Shown here piece by piece: positions 33,263 to 42,808 of a stretch of 64,000 nt of DNA. The translations under genes were made by a program, and so were the position numbers. The first letter of the stretch is position 1, and each line of letters starts with the position of its first letter. Source of the stretch: Mycobacterium szulgai (GTDB taxonomy: Bacteria > Actinomycetota > Actinomycetes > Mycobacteriales > Mycobacteriaceae); the NCBI RefSeq assembly GCF_002116635.1, contig NZ_LQPW01000165.1:62001-126000 (forward strand), written 5' to 3'. Below the pieces are notes generated by a model. The model was given only the letters and a program-made list of their open reading frames with translations, searched no databases and was not told where the DNA came from.

Positions 33263-34915
33263 TTACAAGCCGAGACTCTGCAAATCCTGAATGATTTCGG
33301 CCGTCGCTTCGACAACCGCGATGAATTCGATCATTCCGGCCAAGGCTCCCAATCCAAAGGTGGCAGCCAAGGGGAGCTCGATCGCAGCTTTCAGGTTCCC
33401 CTGCAGCAGCGAGCTCACGAACAGGTTGGCGTTGTAGGCCGGGAGAATGGTGGCCATAGCCACGGCCAGATCCGCCGTCGGAAGCAACACTGAGTAGCCA
33501 GTGGAGGCCACGGAGGCGAGTACTCCGACGACGTTTTGCAGCGTGGGCGGTGTAGGGATCGGTGGCGGCGGCATGATCGTGTCGATATATGGCGGGAAGG
33601 CGAGCGTCGGCATGGTGGGCGCGGTGGTCAGCGCGGTCGGCAGGGCCGCGATGAAGTCGGTGATTCCCTGATTGGTTCCCCTGTACAGAGCGTCGCCGAT
33701 GACGTGCGGCGGCACGTCTGGGAACAAGCCGAAGGGTGTGGGTACGTTGGCGGCGCTCGTCGAATAGCCGAAGTTCGGGTCGCCATAGCCCAGATTGACA
33801 ATCACCTTCAGATTCGGCTCGATGAGAGCGGCTAGCGGATTTCCGATGACCGGGATGGCCCGCAGCGGATCCAACAGCGGCAGATGCGGGTGGCTGATCA
33901 TGTAGTACGTGCCGGTCGTCGGGCCCTCCGTGGGCAGCAGCGTGGCAGACGCTATCTGGTCGGGGGTGAGGCTCGCATACGTGGTGTGCACGGTCAGTAT
34001 GCCGAAAATGGCATTGATGTCGGACACTATGTTCAATGGGTACCGCGGGAAATCTGCGAAACCGTCATATTCAATCGTGTAGGTCGTCATCTGATACGGG
34101 TTGTCCGGAGTCGCCCCGTAGAACGGTAAACCGACAGTGGTTATGTTAATACCGGGGATACGGGCGAGGATGCCGCCATTGGGATTCATCTCATTACCGG
34201 TGAAAATGAAGTTAATCATGCTGGGGTCTGGCTTATTCGGGCCCAGTGAAAGGAAATGCTGTATTTCCAGCGACGCCAGCACGGCGCTCTGCGAATAGCC
34301 GAACACCGTCACGTGGTTTCCGGCATGCAGCTCTTGCCAGATCGCCGTGTCGAGAATCTGCACGCCCTCCCGCACCGAGGTCGCGAAGGGCAACGATTTC
34401 ACGCCGGTGATGGGATACAACTGCTCGGGAGTATTCAGCGGTTTCACCGGAATGCCCGGGAACAGGTGGTGAATGTATAAGTCGGTGACACCCTTGAGGT
34501 AAGTGGGTGTAGGAATCATCATTCCGGTGCCACCCATGGCAATGGCGACCTGGTCATTGAATACGGGCGGCACGGCAGTCGGCGATGTCGGCGTATAAAG
34601 CCCTTGCGTTGCGCCCTGGACCAGCGTCGCGATATTTATGGCCTCGCTATTGATATAGAGATTGGCCGTCGCGGTCAGTCGCTGGGTCAAGTCGGCGTAG
34701 AACGAGGAAAGCTGTGCGCTGATGGCCTGGTACTCCTGGCCGAACGCGCCGAACATGTTCGCCAGTGCCGTCGAGACTTCGTCGGCAGCCGCCGCCGCGA
34801 TGCCCGTAGTCGGACCCGCCGCGGCCGCAGTCGCTTCGCTGAGCGCCGAGCCGATACCTGCCAACTCCGTAGCCGCCGCGGACAGTATCGGTGGCTGCAC
34901 GAACACGTACGACAA
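33263..34915 (-). CDS. PE2: PE family protein with PE-PPE hydrolase domain (PE2-like)
   Basis: A 550-aa protein: PE domain (residues about 1-95, with Y-x3-E in YINSE) plus a PE-PPE hydrolase with nucleophile elbow GYSQSA. The start is TTG 34915, supported by AGGAGG 9 bases upstream and by alignment of MSYV with the other PE proteins. It lies upstream of the PE1-like gene on the same strand, with a 173-base spacer in which I see no gene. It is probably exported by ESX-5, as is usual for this family. Confidence 0.92.
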   Translation of the reverse strand: MSYVFVQPPILSAAATELAGIGSALSEATAAAAGPTTGIAAAAADEVSTALANMFGAFGQEYQAISAQLSSFYADLTQRLTATANLYINSEAINIATLVQGATQGLYTPTSPTAVPPVFNDQVAIAMGGTGMMIPTPTYLKGVTDLYIHHLFPGIPVKPLNTPEQLYPITGVKSLPFATSVREGVQILDTAIWQELHAGNHVTVFGYSQSAVLASLEIQHFLSLGPNKPDPSMINFIFTGNEMNPNGGILARIPGINITTVGLPFYGATPDNPYQMTTYTIEYDGFADFPRYPLNIVSDINAIFGILTVHTTYASLTPDQIASATLLPTEGPTTGTYYMISHPHLPLLDPLRAIPVIGNPLAALIEPNLKVIVNLGYGDPNFGYSTSAANVPTPFGLFPDVPPHVIGDALYRGTNQGITDFIAALPTALTTAPTMPTLAFPPYIDTIMPPPPIPTPPTLQNVVGVLASVASTGYSVLLPTADLAVAMATILPAYNANLFVSSLLQGNLKAAIELPLAATFGLGALAGMIEFIAVVEATAEIIQDLQSLGL

Positions 34916-34933
34916 CGCCTAATCCCTCCTGGC

Positions 34934-34957
34934 GACGGGCCAGGATGTTCGCCCGTC
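34934..34957 (-). terminator. GC-rich hairpin between the HsaA-like gene and PE2
   Basis: GACGGGC (34934-34940) pairs with GCCCGTC (34951-34957) across a 10-base loop. It lies between the stop of the HsaA-like gene and the PE2 start. There is no U-run, so it could equally be a leader structure of PE2. Confidence 0.3.
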
Positions 34958-35028
34958 AAGCCGGTACTCGTTGGAGCCTAAAGGGATTTCGCGTTTATGT
35001 CTGGCCTTTGAGCCGACCCCATATGTTC

Positions 35029-36207
35029 TTAAAATACGCCGGCCGGCGGAGCCACTTGGGCCAAATAGGACCCGAACATCTGGGCGGCGACGTCGTAATC
35101 GCAGTAGGCGTGGGATGCCGCGGTGTGGATGTCGCGCCAGTACCGCTGAATGGGGTTGTCATTGCGAATCGCGCCGCCGCCGGCGGCTTCGAACAGGCGA
35201 TCGGCGGCACGTACGGCCAGCCGAGTGGCGTAAGTCTGTCCGGTACGCCAAGTGACCCATTCGTCCATACCGGCGATGTCGGGGGATTGCGAACGCGCGT
35301 CCATGTCCGACCAGTGGCCGTCCAGAATCCGGGCCGCGGCATCCAATTCGTGGCTGGACTCGGCCAGCCGCATCAGGGCCGGAGATGACTCCACCACCTT
35401 TGCTCCGGTGTATGAGCGAACCCGGGTGCTGATCCGATCCCGATACAGATCGCGCAAGGCCTCCGCGGCGCCGAGGGCGACAGCGGGAAAGGTCAACGAA
35501 TTCACCGGCGCGAACGGCAACCGATAAACCGGGGCCGGATGGCTGGCGAATCCGCTGGCCTGGCCGGTGTTAAGCAACCACATCTTCTCGTAGCGATGGT
35601 GCGGAACGAACGCGTCCTCGACCACGAGGTCCTGGCTGCCGCTACCTCTCAATCCCATTGCGAACCAAACGTCATCGATGGAGTAGTCGTGCCGAGGCAC
35701 TACGGCGAAGTGGGGCTCGGCGTCGCCGTTGGCGTTGGGCAAAGAGAAGCCCAGGATCGCCCAGCCCGCGTGCTCGCATCCGCTGGAAAAGCTGAAGCGG
35801 CCGCTCAGCCGAATGCCGCCCTTGGTTTTTGTGGTTTTACCTACTGGCGCAACAGAAGAGCAGATGAGGGGTTGGGCCCCGCTGCCCCAGATCTCGTGCT
35901 GCAACTGCTCGCTGAAGTTTGCGATGGGGTGACAGTGCAGCATCAGCAGACCCATGGCCCACGCGGTCGACGGGCACGCCCTGGCAATCAAACGGGTGGC
36001 TGTGCCGACTTTGGTGAGGCTGAGCTCCAGACCGCCGTACTTGGCGGGAACCAGCGCACTCAGATAACCGGCCTCGCGTAACGCGTCGACGTTTTCCACA
36101 GGGACGCGGCGCAGCGACTCGGTTTCGGCTGCGCGTGCGGCGATGGAAGGCAGAACCGCACGCACCCTCTCGACAAGGTCGACGTCCTGCAATGTCTCTT
36201 CGATCAT
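35029..36207 (-). CDS. Acyl-CoA-dehydrogenase-fold flavin monooxygenase, HsaA-like
   Basis: A 392-aa group D flavin-dependent oxygenase-type protein. Supporting segments are CPSTAWAMGLLMLH near residue 80-95, SGRFSFSSGCEHAGWAILG, MGLRGSGSQDLVVEDAFVP and the C-terminal AAGGGAIRNDNPIQRYWRDIHTA. The pattern and length match HsaA/HpaH-type oxygenase components, which use reduced flavin to hydroxylate aromatics, rather than true acyl-CoA dehydrogenases. ATG 36207 follows AAGGAGA. No flavin reductase partner is adjacent. From memory it is an insertion between Rv0152c and Rv0153c. The 206-base stretch upstream (36208-36413) shows nothing recognisable. Confidence 0.85.
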   Translation of the reverse strand: MIEETLQDVDLVERVRAVLPSIAARAAETESLRRVPVENVDALREAGYLSALVPAKYGGLELSLTKVGTATRLIARACPSTAWAMGLLMLHCHPIANFSEQLQHEIWGSGAQPLICSSVAPVGKTTKTKGGIRLSGRFSFSSGCEHAGWAILGFSLPNANGDAEPHFAVVPRHDYSIDDVWFAMGLRGSGSQDLVVEDAFVPHHRYEKMWLLNTGQASGFASHPAPVYRLPFAPVNSLTFPAVALGAAEALRDLYRDRISTRVRSYTGAKVVESSPALMRLAESSHELDAAARILDGHWSDMDARSQSPDIAGMDEWVTWRTGQTYATRLAVRAADRLFEAAGGGAIRNDNPIQRYWRDIHTAASHAYCDYDVAAQMFGSYLAQVAPPAGVF

Positions 36208-36413
36208 CGGGCTGGTCTCCTTCCTGCCATGTAGATCCTGAGTGAGTTGCATTGCGGCGCAGCAGATTCAGCACTGCAAGGCGAGTGGCGTCCGTGCCGA
36301 TCTACGGGCGCGGCAGTAAGGCTAACGACCGAAAGTGATTGAAATCTATATGCACACGGTCCCGTGACTCATCAGCAAATAACGGATGTGCACATCCGCG
36401 GTTCCAGCAGGCC

Positions 36414-37247
36414 TCAGACCAGCAGCGCAGTGCGTAGTCGGTCCACGTCAGCGGGGGTGATACCCGCGTCCCGCAAATAGTTGTCCAGAGATCCGTAGCT
36501 CTCGTCGATGGTCTGCCACGCCGCCGCCAGATAGTCAGCACGAACGCCTAATACCCCGTCGGAAAGCCGGGCCTTGGTGAACGTCAGCACCTCCGGCGTC
36601 AGTTCAGTGTCGGACCGTTGCGCAATCATGTCTGAGATCCGGGTTCGCAGTTCGGGCACCGCGTCGTTGCTGCGCAGGTAGTCGGCGACGATGAGGTCAC
36701 GTTCCACGCCGACCGCCTCCAGCACGGTGGCAACCACGAAGCCGGTGCGATCCTTGCCGGCGAAACAGTGGGTGAGCACCGGGCGCCCCGCCGCGAGCAG
36801 TGTGAATACCCGATGCACGGCGCGTTGTGCGCCGTTGCGGGTGGGGAATTGGCGGTATTCGTCGGTCATATAGCGCGCGGCGGCGTCATTGATGGCTTCT
36901 TCGGACTCGTCGGCCTCGTCGGATCCGTCGCCGGTGAGGAGTCGCCGGAATGCGGTTTCGTGCGGTGCTTCATCGTCGGCGTTCGCCCCATCGTCACCGA
37001 GGTCCGGGAATGGCAACAGGTGGATGTCGACGCCGTCGGGAACCCGTCCCGGTCCGCGCCGGGCGACCTCACGGGCCGCCCGCAGGTCGGCGACGTCGGT
37101 GATGCCCAACCGGCGCAATGTTGCGCGGCCGTCGTCGTCGAGACGACTCAGTTCGCTGGACCGGAACAGCCGTCCGGGCCGCAGTGCTGCGGTGCTTTCT
37201 GAGACGTCACGAAAGTTCCACGCGCCCGGCAGATCCCGGACCGGCAT
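36414..37247 (-). CDS. ptbB: Protein tyrosine/phosphoinositide phosphatase PtpB-like
   Basis: A 277-aa phosphatase with the P-loop HCFAGKDRTG, nucleophile Cys161. The length and Cys position nearly match M. tuberculosis PtpB (276 aa, Cys160), a secreted triple-specificity phosphatase acting on host phosphotyrosine and phosphoinositides. The lid region carries an acidic stretch, GDGSDEADESEEAIND (106-121). ATG 37247 lies 1 base after the fadE2 stop, so the two are co-translated as in H37Rv. Confidence 0.93.
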   Translation of the reverse strand: MPVRDLPGAWNFRDVSESTAALRPGRLFRSSELSRLDDDGRATLRRLGITDVADLRAAREVARRGPGRVPDGVDIHLLPFPDLGDDGANADDEAPHETAFRRLLTGDGSDEADESEEAINDAAARYMTDEYRQFPTRNGAQRAVHRVFTLLAAGRPVLTHCFAGKDRTGFVVATVLEAVGVERDLIVADYLRSNDAVPELRTRISDMIAQRSDTELTPEVLTFTKARLSDGVLGVRADYLAAAWQTIDESYGSLDNYLRDAGITPADVDRLRTALLV

Positions 37248-37248
37248 G

Positions 37249-38472
37249 TCAGGTGACCGCCGCCGCGAAAGCGGATTTCTCGGCGCCGATCTCGGCACGC
37301 GCGATGGTCCGCATATGCACCTCGTCGGGTCCGTCGAAGATCCGCATGGCCCGATGCCAGCCATACATTCGGGCCAGCGGGGTGTCCTCGCTGACGCCGG
37401 CCGCGCCGTGCACCTGGATGGCGCGGTCGATCACATCGCAGGCAACTCGCGGAGCGACGGCTTTGATCTGTGAAACCAGTAGATGTGCGGCCTTGTTGCC
37501 GTGCTGGTCGATGGTCCAGGCCGCCTTCTCGCAGAGCAGTCTGGCCTGGTCGATTTCGTTGCGGGACTTGGCAATAGATTCGCGAACCACGCCCTGCTCG
37601 GCCAGCGGCCGGCCGAAAGCCACCCGGTTTTGCGCCCGGTCCACCATGTGGGCCAGCGCGCGTTCGGCTCCGCCGAGCGCGCGCATGCAGTGATGGATGC
37701 GGCCGGGCCCCAGCCGGGCCTGGGCGATCGCGAAGCCGCCGCCCTCTTCGCCGAGCAGGTTGGTGACCGGTACGCGGACGTTGTCGTAGTTGATCTCGCA
37801 ATGCCCGGGCTGGTCTTGGTAACCGAACACGGTCGTCGAGCGGATGACGGTCACCCCGGGTGTGTCTATCGGCACCAGCACCATGGACTGCTGCTGGTGG
37901 CTGGCCGCTTCGGGGTTGGTGCGGCCCATCACGATCAGGATTTTGCAGCGCGGGTCGGATGCGCCCGAGGTCCACCACTTGCGGCCGTTGATCACATAGT
38001 CGCCGCCGTCGCGGACGATGGAGGTCTCGATGTTGCGGGCGTCGCTGCTGGCGACCGCGGGCTCGGTCATTGAGAAGGCGCTGCGGATCTCGCCGTTGAG
38101 CAATGGCTCGAGCCACTGCTTGCGTTGCTGCTCGGTGGCGAACAGATGCAGGGTTTCCATGTTGCCGGTGTCGGGCGCTGCGCAGTTGAGCGCCTCGGGC
38201 GCGATCTCCAGGCTCCAGCCGGTGAGCTCGGCCAGCGGCGCGTATTCCAGGTTGGTCAGACCCGACTCGGCCGGCAGAAACAGGTTCCACAGGCCGGCTG
38301 CTTTGGCTTTGGTTTTCAGTTCCTCAATGACCGGCGGCACGGTGTGGTCATTCGGGCCGGCCCCGTGACGGTACTTGTCGTATTCGGTTTCCGCGGGGAA
38401 TACGTATTCCGTCATGAAGTCGGACAGCCGCTGGTGGTAGTCGATGGCCTTGGGCGACATCGCAAAGTCCAT
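37249..38472 (-). CDS. fadE2: Acyl-CoA dehydrogenase FadE2-like
   Basis: A flavoprotein that oxidises acyl-CoA thioesters in beta-oxidation. Segments: [21 protein letters not shown] (FAD-binding strand), [18 protein letters not shown], and the C-terminal [38 protein letters not shown] 38472 gives 407 aa; the second ATG at 38460 gives 403 aa, the length recalled for FadE2, so the start is uncertain. It is coupled to ptbB downstream and divergent from the DUF1348 gene. Confidence 0.9.
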   Translation of the reverse strand: MDFAMSPKAIDYHQRLSDFMTEYVFPAETEYDKYRHGAGPNDHTVPPVIEELKTKAKAAGLWNLFLPAESGLTNLEYAPLAELTGWSLEIAPEALNCAAPDTGNMETLHLFATEQQRKQWLEPLLNGEIRSAFSMTEPAVASSDARNIETSIVRDGGDYVINGRKWWTSGASDPRCKILIVMGRTNPEAASHQQQSMVLVPIDTPGVTVIRSTTVFGYQDQPGHCEINYDNVRVPVTNLLGEEGGGFAIAQARLGPGRIHHCMRALGGAERALAHMVDRAQNRVAFGRPLAEQGVVRESIAKSRNEIDQARLLCEKAAWTIDQHGNKAAHLLVSQIKAVAPRVACDVIDRAIQVHGAAGVSEDTPLARMYGWHRAMRIFDGPDEVHMRTIARAEIGAEKSAFAAAVT

Positions 38473-38539
38473 GTCCGCCACGATAGGCGACGGTCTGGGC
38501 GGCTTCTTATCAGGTTGCCCTGGGCGCACGATGGACCGC

Positions 38540-39001
38540 ATGACCGAGTCCAAGCCACCGTTCCCGCCGTTCACCCTCGAAACCGCGATGCAGAAAGTGC
38601 AGGCGGCGGAGGACGCCTGGAACACCTGCGACCCAGAGCAGGTGAGCAGGGCCTACACGCTCGACTCCCACTGGCGAAACCGCGACGAGCACATCGTCGG
38701 CAGAGACCAAATAGTGGCATTTCTTACTCGCAAGTGGCAGCGTGAACTCGATTACTCCCTGCGCAAGAGCCTCTGGGACTTCCACGACAACCGAATTGCC
38801 GTTCGGTTCCAGTACGAATGCCGTGATCACACCGGCCAGTGGTACCGCAGTTACGGCAACGAACTTTGGGAATTCACCCCGACCGGGTTAATGTCACGCC
38901 GCGAAGCAAGTATCAATGATGTGCCGATCGCCGAGACCGAGCGACGACACTTCGGACCCCGTCCAGCAACGGAGCACGGCCGGGAATTGCCCCTCTGGTA
39001 A
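38540..39001 (+). CDS. DUF1348 / nuclear transport factor 2 family protein
   Basis: A 153-aa protein with the DUF1348 pattern [62 protein letters not shown]...[12 protein letters not shown] and [12 protein letters not shown]. The family adopts an NTF2-like barrel; function is unknown. ATG 38531 is an in-frame alternative start. It is divergent from fadE2 and co-directional with pntAa 45 bases downstream. Confidence 0.85.
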   Translation: MTESKPPFPPFTLETAMQKVQAAEDAWNTCDPEQVSRAYTLDSHWRNRDEHIVGRDQIVAFLTRKWQRELDYSLRKSLWDFHDNRIAVRFQYECRDHTGQWYRSYGNELWEFTPTGLMSRREASINDVPIAETERRHFGPRPATEHGRELPLW

Positions 39002-39046
39002 CGCCCGGTCAAGTTCCGGCCAGGTAAGAAAGTAGATGTACGCGCC

Positions 39047-40147
39047 ATGACAGATCCGCAGACCCACGCCACCAGGGTCGGGGTGGTGGCCGAGTCCGGG
39101 CCCGACGAGCGGCGCGTTGCGCTGGTACCGAAGGCTGTTTCCTCCCTGGTCAACAGTGGGGTGGCGGTCGTAGTCGAGGCCGGCGCCGGCGAGGGGGCGC
39201 TGCTTCCCGACGAGCTGTACACCGCCGCCGGGGCCACCATCGGAGACGCGTGGGACGCCGACATCGTGGTCAAGGTGGCCCCGCCCACCAAGGACGAGGT
39301 GAGCCGGCTGCGCAGCGGGCAAACGCTGATCGGCTTCCTGGCACCGCGCAACGCCGAGAACTCGATCGGCGCGCTGAAAGCAGCCGGTGTGCAGGCCTTC
39401 GCGCTGGAGGCGATCCCGCGGATCTCGCGGGCGCAGGTGATGGATGCGCTGTCCTCGCAGGCCAACGTCTCTGGCTACAAGGCCGTGTTGTTGGCGGCGT
39501 CGGAATCGACGCGGTTCTTCCCGATGCTGACGACGGCGGCCGGAACGGTGAAGCCGGCCACGGTGCTGGTGCTGGGCGTCGGCGTGGCCGGACTGCAGGC
39601 GCTGGCGACCGCCAAACGCCTCGGAGCCCGCACCACCGGGTACGACGTGCGGCCTGAGGTCGCCGACCAGGTGCGTTCGGTGGGGGCGCAATGGCTGGAC
39701 GTCGGGATCGACGCGGCCGGCGAGGGCGGCTACGCCCGCGAACTCACCGACGAAGAACGCGCCCAGCAACAGGAAGCCCTGGAAAAGGCGATCAGCGGCT
39801 TCGATGTGGTGATCACCACGGCATTGGTGCCCGGGCGTCCGGCGCCGCGGCTGGTGACGGCCGCTGCGGTGGAAGCCATGAAGCCTGGCAGCGTGGTGGT
39901 GGACCTCGCCGGCGAGACCGGCGGCAACTGCGAGCTCACCGAGCCGGGGCAGACCGTCGTCAAGCACGACGTGACGATCGCCTCGCCGCTGAACCTGCCG
40001 GCGACGATGCCCGAGCACGCCAGCGAGCTTTATAGCAAGAACATCACCGCGCTGCTCGACCTGCTGATCAAGGACGGCAAGTTGGCGCCGGACTTCGACG
40101 ACGAGGTCATCGCCGAATCGTGCGTTACCCGCGAACAGAAAGCATAG
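39047..40147 (+). CDS. pntAa: Proton-translocating NAD(P) transhydrogenase, alpha subunit part 1
   Basis: A 366-aa soluble NAD(H)-binding domain (dI) of transhydrogenase. GPDERRVALVPKAVSSL is the N-terminal signature, VLVLGVGVAGLQALATAKRLGA the Rossmann motif, and VVVDLAGETGGNCELTEPG the second family signature. It passes hydride between NADH and NADP+ together with PntAb and PntB, driven by the proton gradient. The length equals that recalled for Rv0155. First gene of the three-gene pnt operon. Confidence 0.95.
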   Translation: MTDPQTHATRVGVVAESGPDERRVALVPKAVSSLVNSGVAVVVEAGAGEGALLPDELYTAAGATIGDAWDADIVVKVAPPTKDEVSRLRSGQTLIGFLAPRNAENSIGALKAAGVQAFALEAIPRISRAQVMDALSSQANVSGYKAVLLAASESTRFFPMLTTAAGTVKPATVLVLGVGVAGLQALATAKRLGARTTGYDVRPEVADQVRSVGAQWLDVGIDAAGEGGYARELTDEERAQQQEALEKAISGFDVVITTALVPGRPAPRLVTAAAVEAMKPGSVVVDLAGETGGNCELTEPGQTVVKHDVTIASPLNLPATMPEHASELYSKNITALLDLLIKDGKLAPDFDDEVIAESCVTREQKA

Positions 40148-40149
40148 AA

Positions 40150-40482
40150 ATGTACGACGAACTTCTCGCCAACCTGGCGATCCTGGTGCTGTCCGGGTTC
40201 GTCGGGTTCGCGGTGATCTCCAAGGTGCCCAACACGCTGCATACCCCGCTGATGTCAGGCACCAACGCCATCCACGGCATCGTCGTGCTCGGCGCGCTGG
40301 TGGTGTTCGGCACGGTCGAACACCCCTCGCTCGCGGTGCAGATCATCCTGTTCGTCGCGACGGTGTTCGGCACGCTGAACGTGATCGGCGGCTTCATCGT
40401 CACCGACCGCATGCTGGGCATGTTCAAGGGCAAGAAGAAGGCGTTGCCTGCCACGGCCAAATCCGAAGAGGCGGCCAAATGA
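40150..40482 (+). CDS. pntAb: NAD(P) transhydrogenase, alpha subunit part 2 (membrane)
   Basis: A 110-aa membrane subunit with three hydrophobic helices. LLANLAILVLSGFVGFAVIS, TPLMSGTNAIHGIVVLGAL and ILFVATVFGTLNVIGGF are the typical dII segments, and the C-terminus is Lys-rich. ATG 40150 lies 2 bases after the pntAa stop. Its end overlaps pntB by 4 bases (ATGA). It forms part of the proton channel. Confidence 0.95.
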   Translation: MYDELLANLAILVLSGFVGFAVISKVPNTLHTPLMSGTNAIHGIVVLGALVVFGTVEHPSLAVQIILFVATVFGTLNVIGGFIVTDRMLGMFKGKKKALPATAKSEEAAK

Positions 40483-41903
40483 ACTACTTGGTGATCGGCC
40501 TCTACATCATCTCGTTCGCCCTGTTCATCTACGGCTTGATGGGGCTAACCGGTCCGAAGACCGCCGTGCGCGGCAACCTCATCGCCGCGGTGGGCATGAC
40601 GCTGGCCGTCGCGGCCACCCTGATCAAGATCCGGCACACCGACCAGTGGGTGCTCATCATCGCCGGCCTGGTGGTTGGTGTCGTGCTGGGCGTGCCACCG
40701 GCCCGGCTGACGAAGATGACCGCTATGCCGCAGCTGGTGGCGTTCTTCAACGGCGTGGGCGGCGGGACCGTCGCACTCATCGCCCTGGCGGAGTTCATCG
40801 AGACCCGCGGCTTTTCGGCGTTCCAGCACGGCGAGTCGCCGACCGTTCACATCGTGGTGGCTTCGTTGTTCGCCGCGATCATCGGGTCGATCTCGTTCTG
40901 GGGTTCGATCATCGCGTTCGGCAAGCTGCAGGAGATCATCTCCGGAGCGCCGATCGGCTTCGGCAAGGCTCAGCAGCCGATCAACCTGCTGCTGCTGGCC
41001 GGGGCCGTGGTTGCCGCGGTGGTGATCGGCCTGGACGCGCACCCCGGCTCCGGCGGGGTGTCGCTGTGGTGGATGATCGGCCTGCTGGCCGCAGCCGGCG
41101 TACTGGGCCTGATGGTGGTGCTGCCGATCGGTGGCGCCGACATGCCGGTGGTCATCTCGCTGCTGAACGCCATGACGGGCCTGTCGGCCGCGGCGGCGGG
41201 TCTGGCACTGAACAACACCGCCATGATCGTGGCCGGCATGATCGTCGGCGCATCCGGTTCGATCCTGACCAACCTGATGGCCAAGGCGATGAACCGCTCG
41301 ATCCCAGCGATCGTCGCGGGTGGTTTCGGCGGTGGCGGCGTGGCGCCCAGCGGCGACGGCGGCGGCGACAAGCACGTCAAGGCCACCTCGGCCGCCGACG
41401 CCGCGATCCAGATGGCCTACGCCAACCAGGTGATCGTGGTGCCGGGCTACGGGCTGGCCGTCGCCCAGGCCCAGCACGCGGTCAAGGACATGGCGTCGCT
41501 GCTGGAGGACAAGGGGGTGGCGGTGAAGTACGCCATCCACCCGGTCGCCGGCCGCATGCCCGGGCACATGAACGTGTTGCTGGCCGAGGCCGAGGTCGAC
41601 TACGACGCCATGAAGGACATGGACGACATCAACGACGAATTCGCCCGCACCGACGTCGCGATCGTCATCGGCGCCAACGACGTCACCAACCCGGCCGCCC
41701 GCAACGACGCATCCAGCCCGATCTACGGCATGCCAATCCTCAACGTGGACAAGGCTAAATCGGTGATCGTGCTGAAGCGCTCAATGAACTCCGGGTTCGC
41801 GGGCATCGACAACCCGTTGTTCTACGGGGAGGGCACCACGATGCTGTTCGGGGACGCGAAGAAATCGGTAAGCGAGGTTGCCGAGGAGCTGAAGGCGCTC
41901 TAA
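40479..41903 (+). CDS. pntB: NAD(P) transhydrogenase, beta subunit
   Basis: A 474-aa protein: about nine membrane helices in the first 270 residues, a Gly-rich linker (GGFGGGGVAPSGDGGG), then the NADP(H)-binding dIII domain. That domain carries VVPGYGLAVAQAQHAVKDM, HPVAGRMPGHMNVLLAEA and VIGANDVTNPAAR. It overlaps pntAb by 4 bases. The enzyme supplies NADPH for biosynthesis and redox defence. Confidence 0.95.
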   Translation: MNYLVIGLYIISFALFIYGLMGLTGPKTAVRGNLIAAVGMTLAVAATLIKIRHTDQWVLIIAGLVVGVVLGVPPARLTKMTAMPQLVAFFNGVGGGTVALIALAEFIETRGFSAFQHGESPTVHIVVASLFAAIIGSISFWGSIIAFGKLQEIISGAPIGFGKAQQPINLLLLAGAVVAAVVIGLDAHPGSGGVSLWWMIGLLAAAGVLGLMVVLPIGGADMPVVISLLNAMTGLSAAAAGLALNNTAMIVAGMIVGASGSILTNLMAKAMNRSIPAIVAGGFGGGGVAPSGDGGGDKHVKATSAADAAIQMAYANQVIVVPGYGLAVAQAQHAVKDMASLLEDKGVAVKYAIHPVAGRMPGHMNVLLAEAEVDYDAMKDMDDINDEFARTDVAIVIGANDVTNPAARNDASSPIYGMPILNVDKAKSVIVLKRSMNSGFAGIDNPLFYGEGTTMLFGDAKKSVSEVAEELKAL

Positions 41904-41920
41904 CCCTAAAGCGCGCGAAT

Positions 41921-42046
41921 CTAGACGGGCGGGTAGGCCGGCGGCGGGTATCCGTTGCCGTCCTCAACCCCGCGCAACCCCCACGGCAGGTACCGCATGA
42001 ACCACTCGATCTCGTCGCTTCCGTCGTAGTCCGGGCTCGGATCCAT
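41921..42046 (-). CDS. Small acidic, Pro-rich protein of 41 aa (Rv0157A-like)
   Basis: The frame ATG 42046 to TAG 41921 encodes 41 residues beginning MDPSPDYDGSDEIEWFMRY, with LPWGLRGVEDG in the middle and ending in a proline-rich PPPAYPPV. AAAGGTGG lies upstream as a ribosome site. It is convergent with pntB. From memory a small gene named Rv0157A occupies this place in H37Rv, which supports a real gene. There is no signal peptide or known domain. Confidence 0.65.
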   Translation of the reverse strand: MDPSPDYDGSDEIEWFMRYLPWGLRGVEDGNGYPPPAYPPV

Positions 42047-42172
42047 CAGGCCACCTTTCGTTCTTTGGCGAGTCTAGTCGCACCCGCTCCGGTGCAACAC
42101 CCAGCGTGTGCCTTGCCTAAACTGTCCAACCAGTTGATTGATAACCGGTCTAAGCGACGATAGTGAGTACCC

Positions 42173-42796
42173 ATGCCATCCGAAACTGGGCTTTCGCGCC
42201 GTGAGGAGCTGTTGGCCGTCGCGACGAAACTGTTCGCGGCGCGCGGCTATCACGGCACCCGGATGGACGACGTCGCCGATGTGATCGGGCTGAACAAGGC
42301 GACGGTCTATCACTACTACGCCAGCAAGGCGCTGATTCTGTTCGACATCTACCGCCAGGCGGCCGAGGGCACGCTGGCCGCAGTGCATGACGACCCGACC
42401 TGGACGGCCCGTGAAGCTCTGTACCAGTACACCGTCCGGCTGCTCACGGGTATCGCCGGCAATCCCGAACGGGCCGCGGTCTATTTCCAGGAGCAGCCCT
42501 ACATCACCGAGTGGTTCACCACCGACCAGGTTGCCGAGGTCCGCGAAAAGGAACAGCAGGTCTACGAACACGTGCACGGCCTGATCGACCGCGGCATCGC
42601 CAGTGGCGAGTTCTACGAGTGCGACTCGCATGTGGTGGCACTCGGCTACATCGGCATGACGCTGGGTAGCTACCGCTGGTTGCGGCCAAGCGGGCGGCGC
42701 ACGGCCAAGGAGATCGCGGCCGAGTTCAGCACTGCATTGCTGCGCGGCCTGATCCGCGACGAGGCGATTCGCACGACGTCTCCACTGGGGCCATAA
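42173..42796 (+). CDS. TetR family regulator (Rv0158-like)
   Basis: A 207-aa repressor: HTH TRMDDVADVIGLNKATVYHYYASKALIL (about residues 30-57) and a C-terminal TetR_C domain. ATG 42173. A short dyad CAAC-CA-GTTG at 42127-42136 and ATAACCGG at 42141-42148 lie upstream and may be its binding site. It is divergent from the small gene and convergent with PE3. Position and size match, from memory, Rv0158. Confidence 0.9.
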   Translation: MPSETGLSRREELLAVATKLFAARGYHGTRMDDVADVIGLNKATVYHYYASKALILFDIYRQAAEGTLAAVHDDPTWTAREALYQYTVRLLTGIAGNPERAAVYFQEQPYITEWFTTDQVAEVREKEQQVYEHVHGLIDRGIASGEFYECDSHVVALGYIGMTLGSYRWLRPSGRRTAKEIAAEFSTALLRGLIRDEAIRTTSPLGP

Positions 42797-42808
42797 GCGA
42801 ACCCGAAG

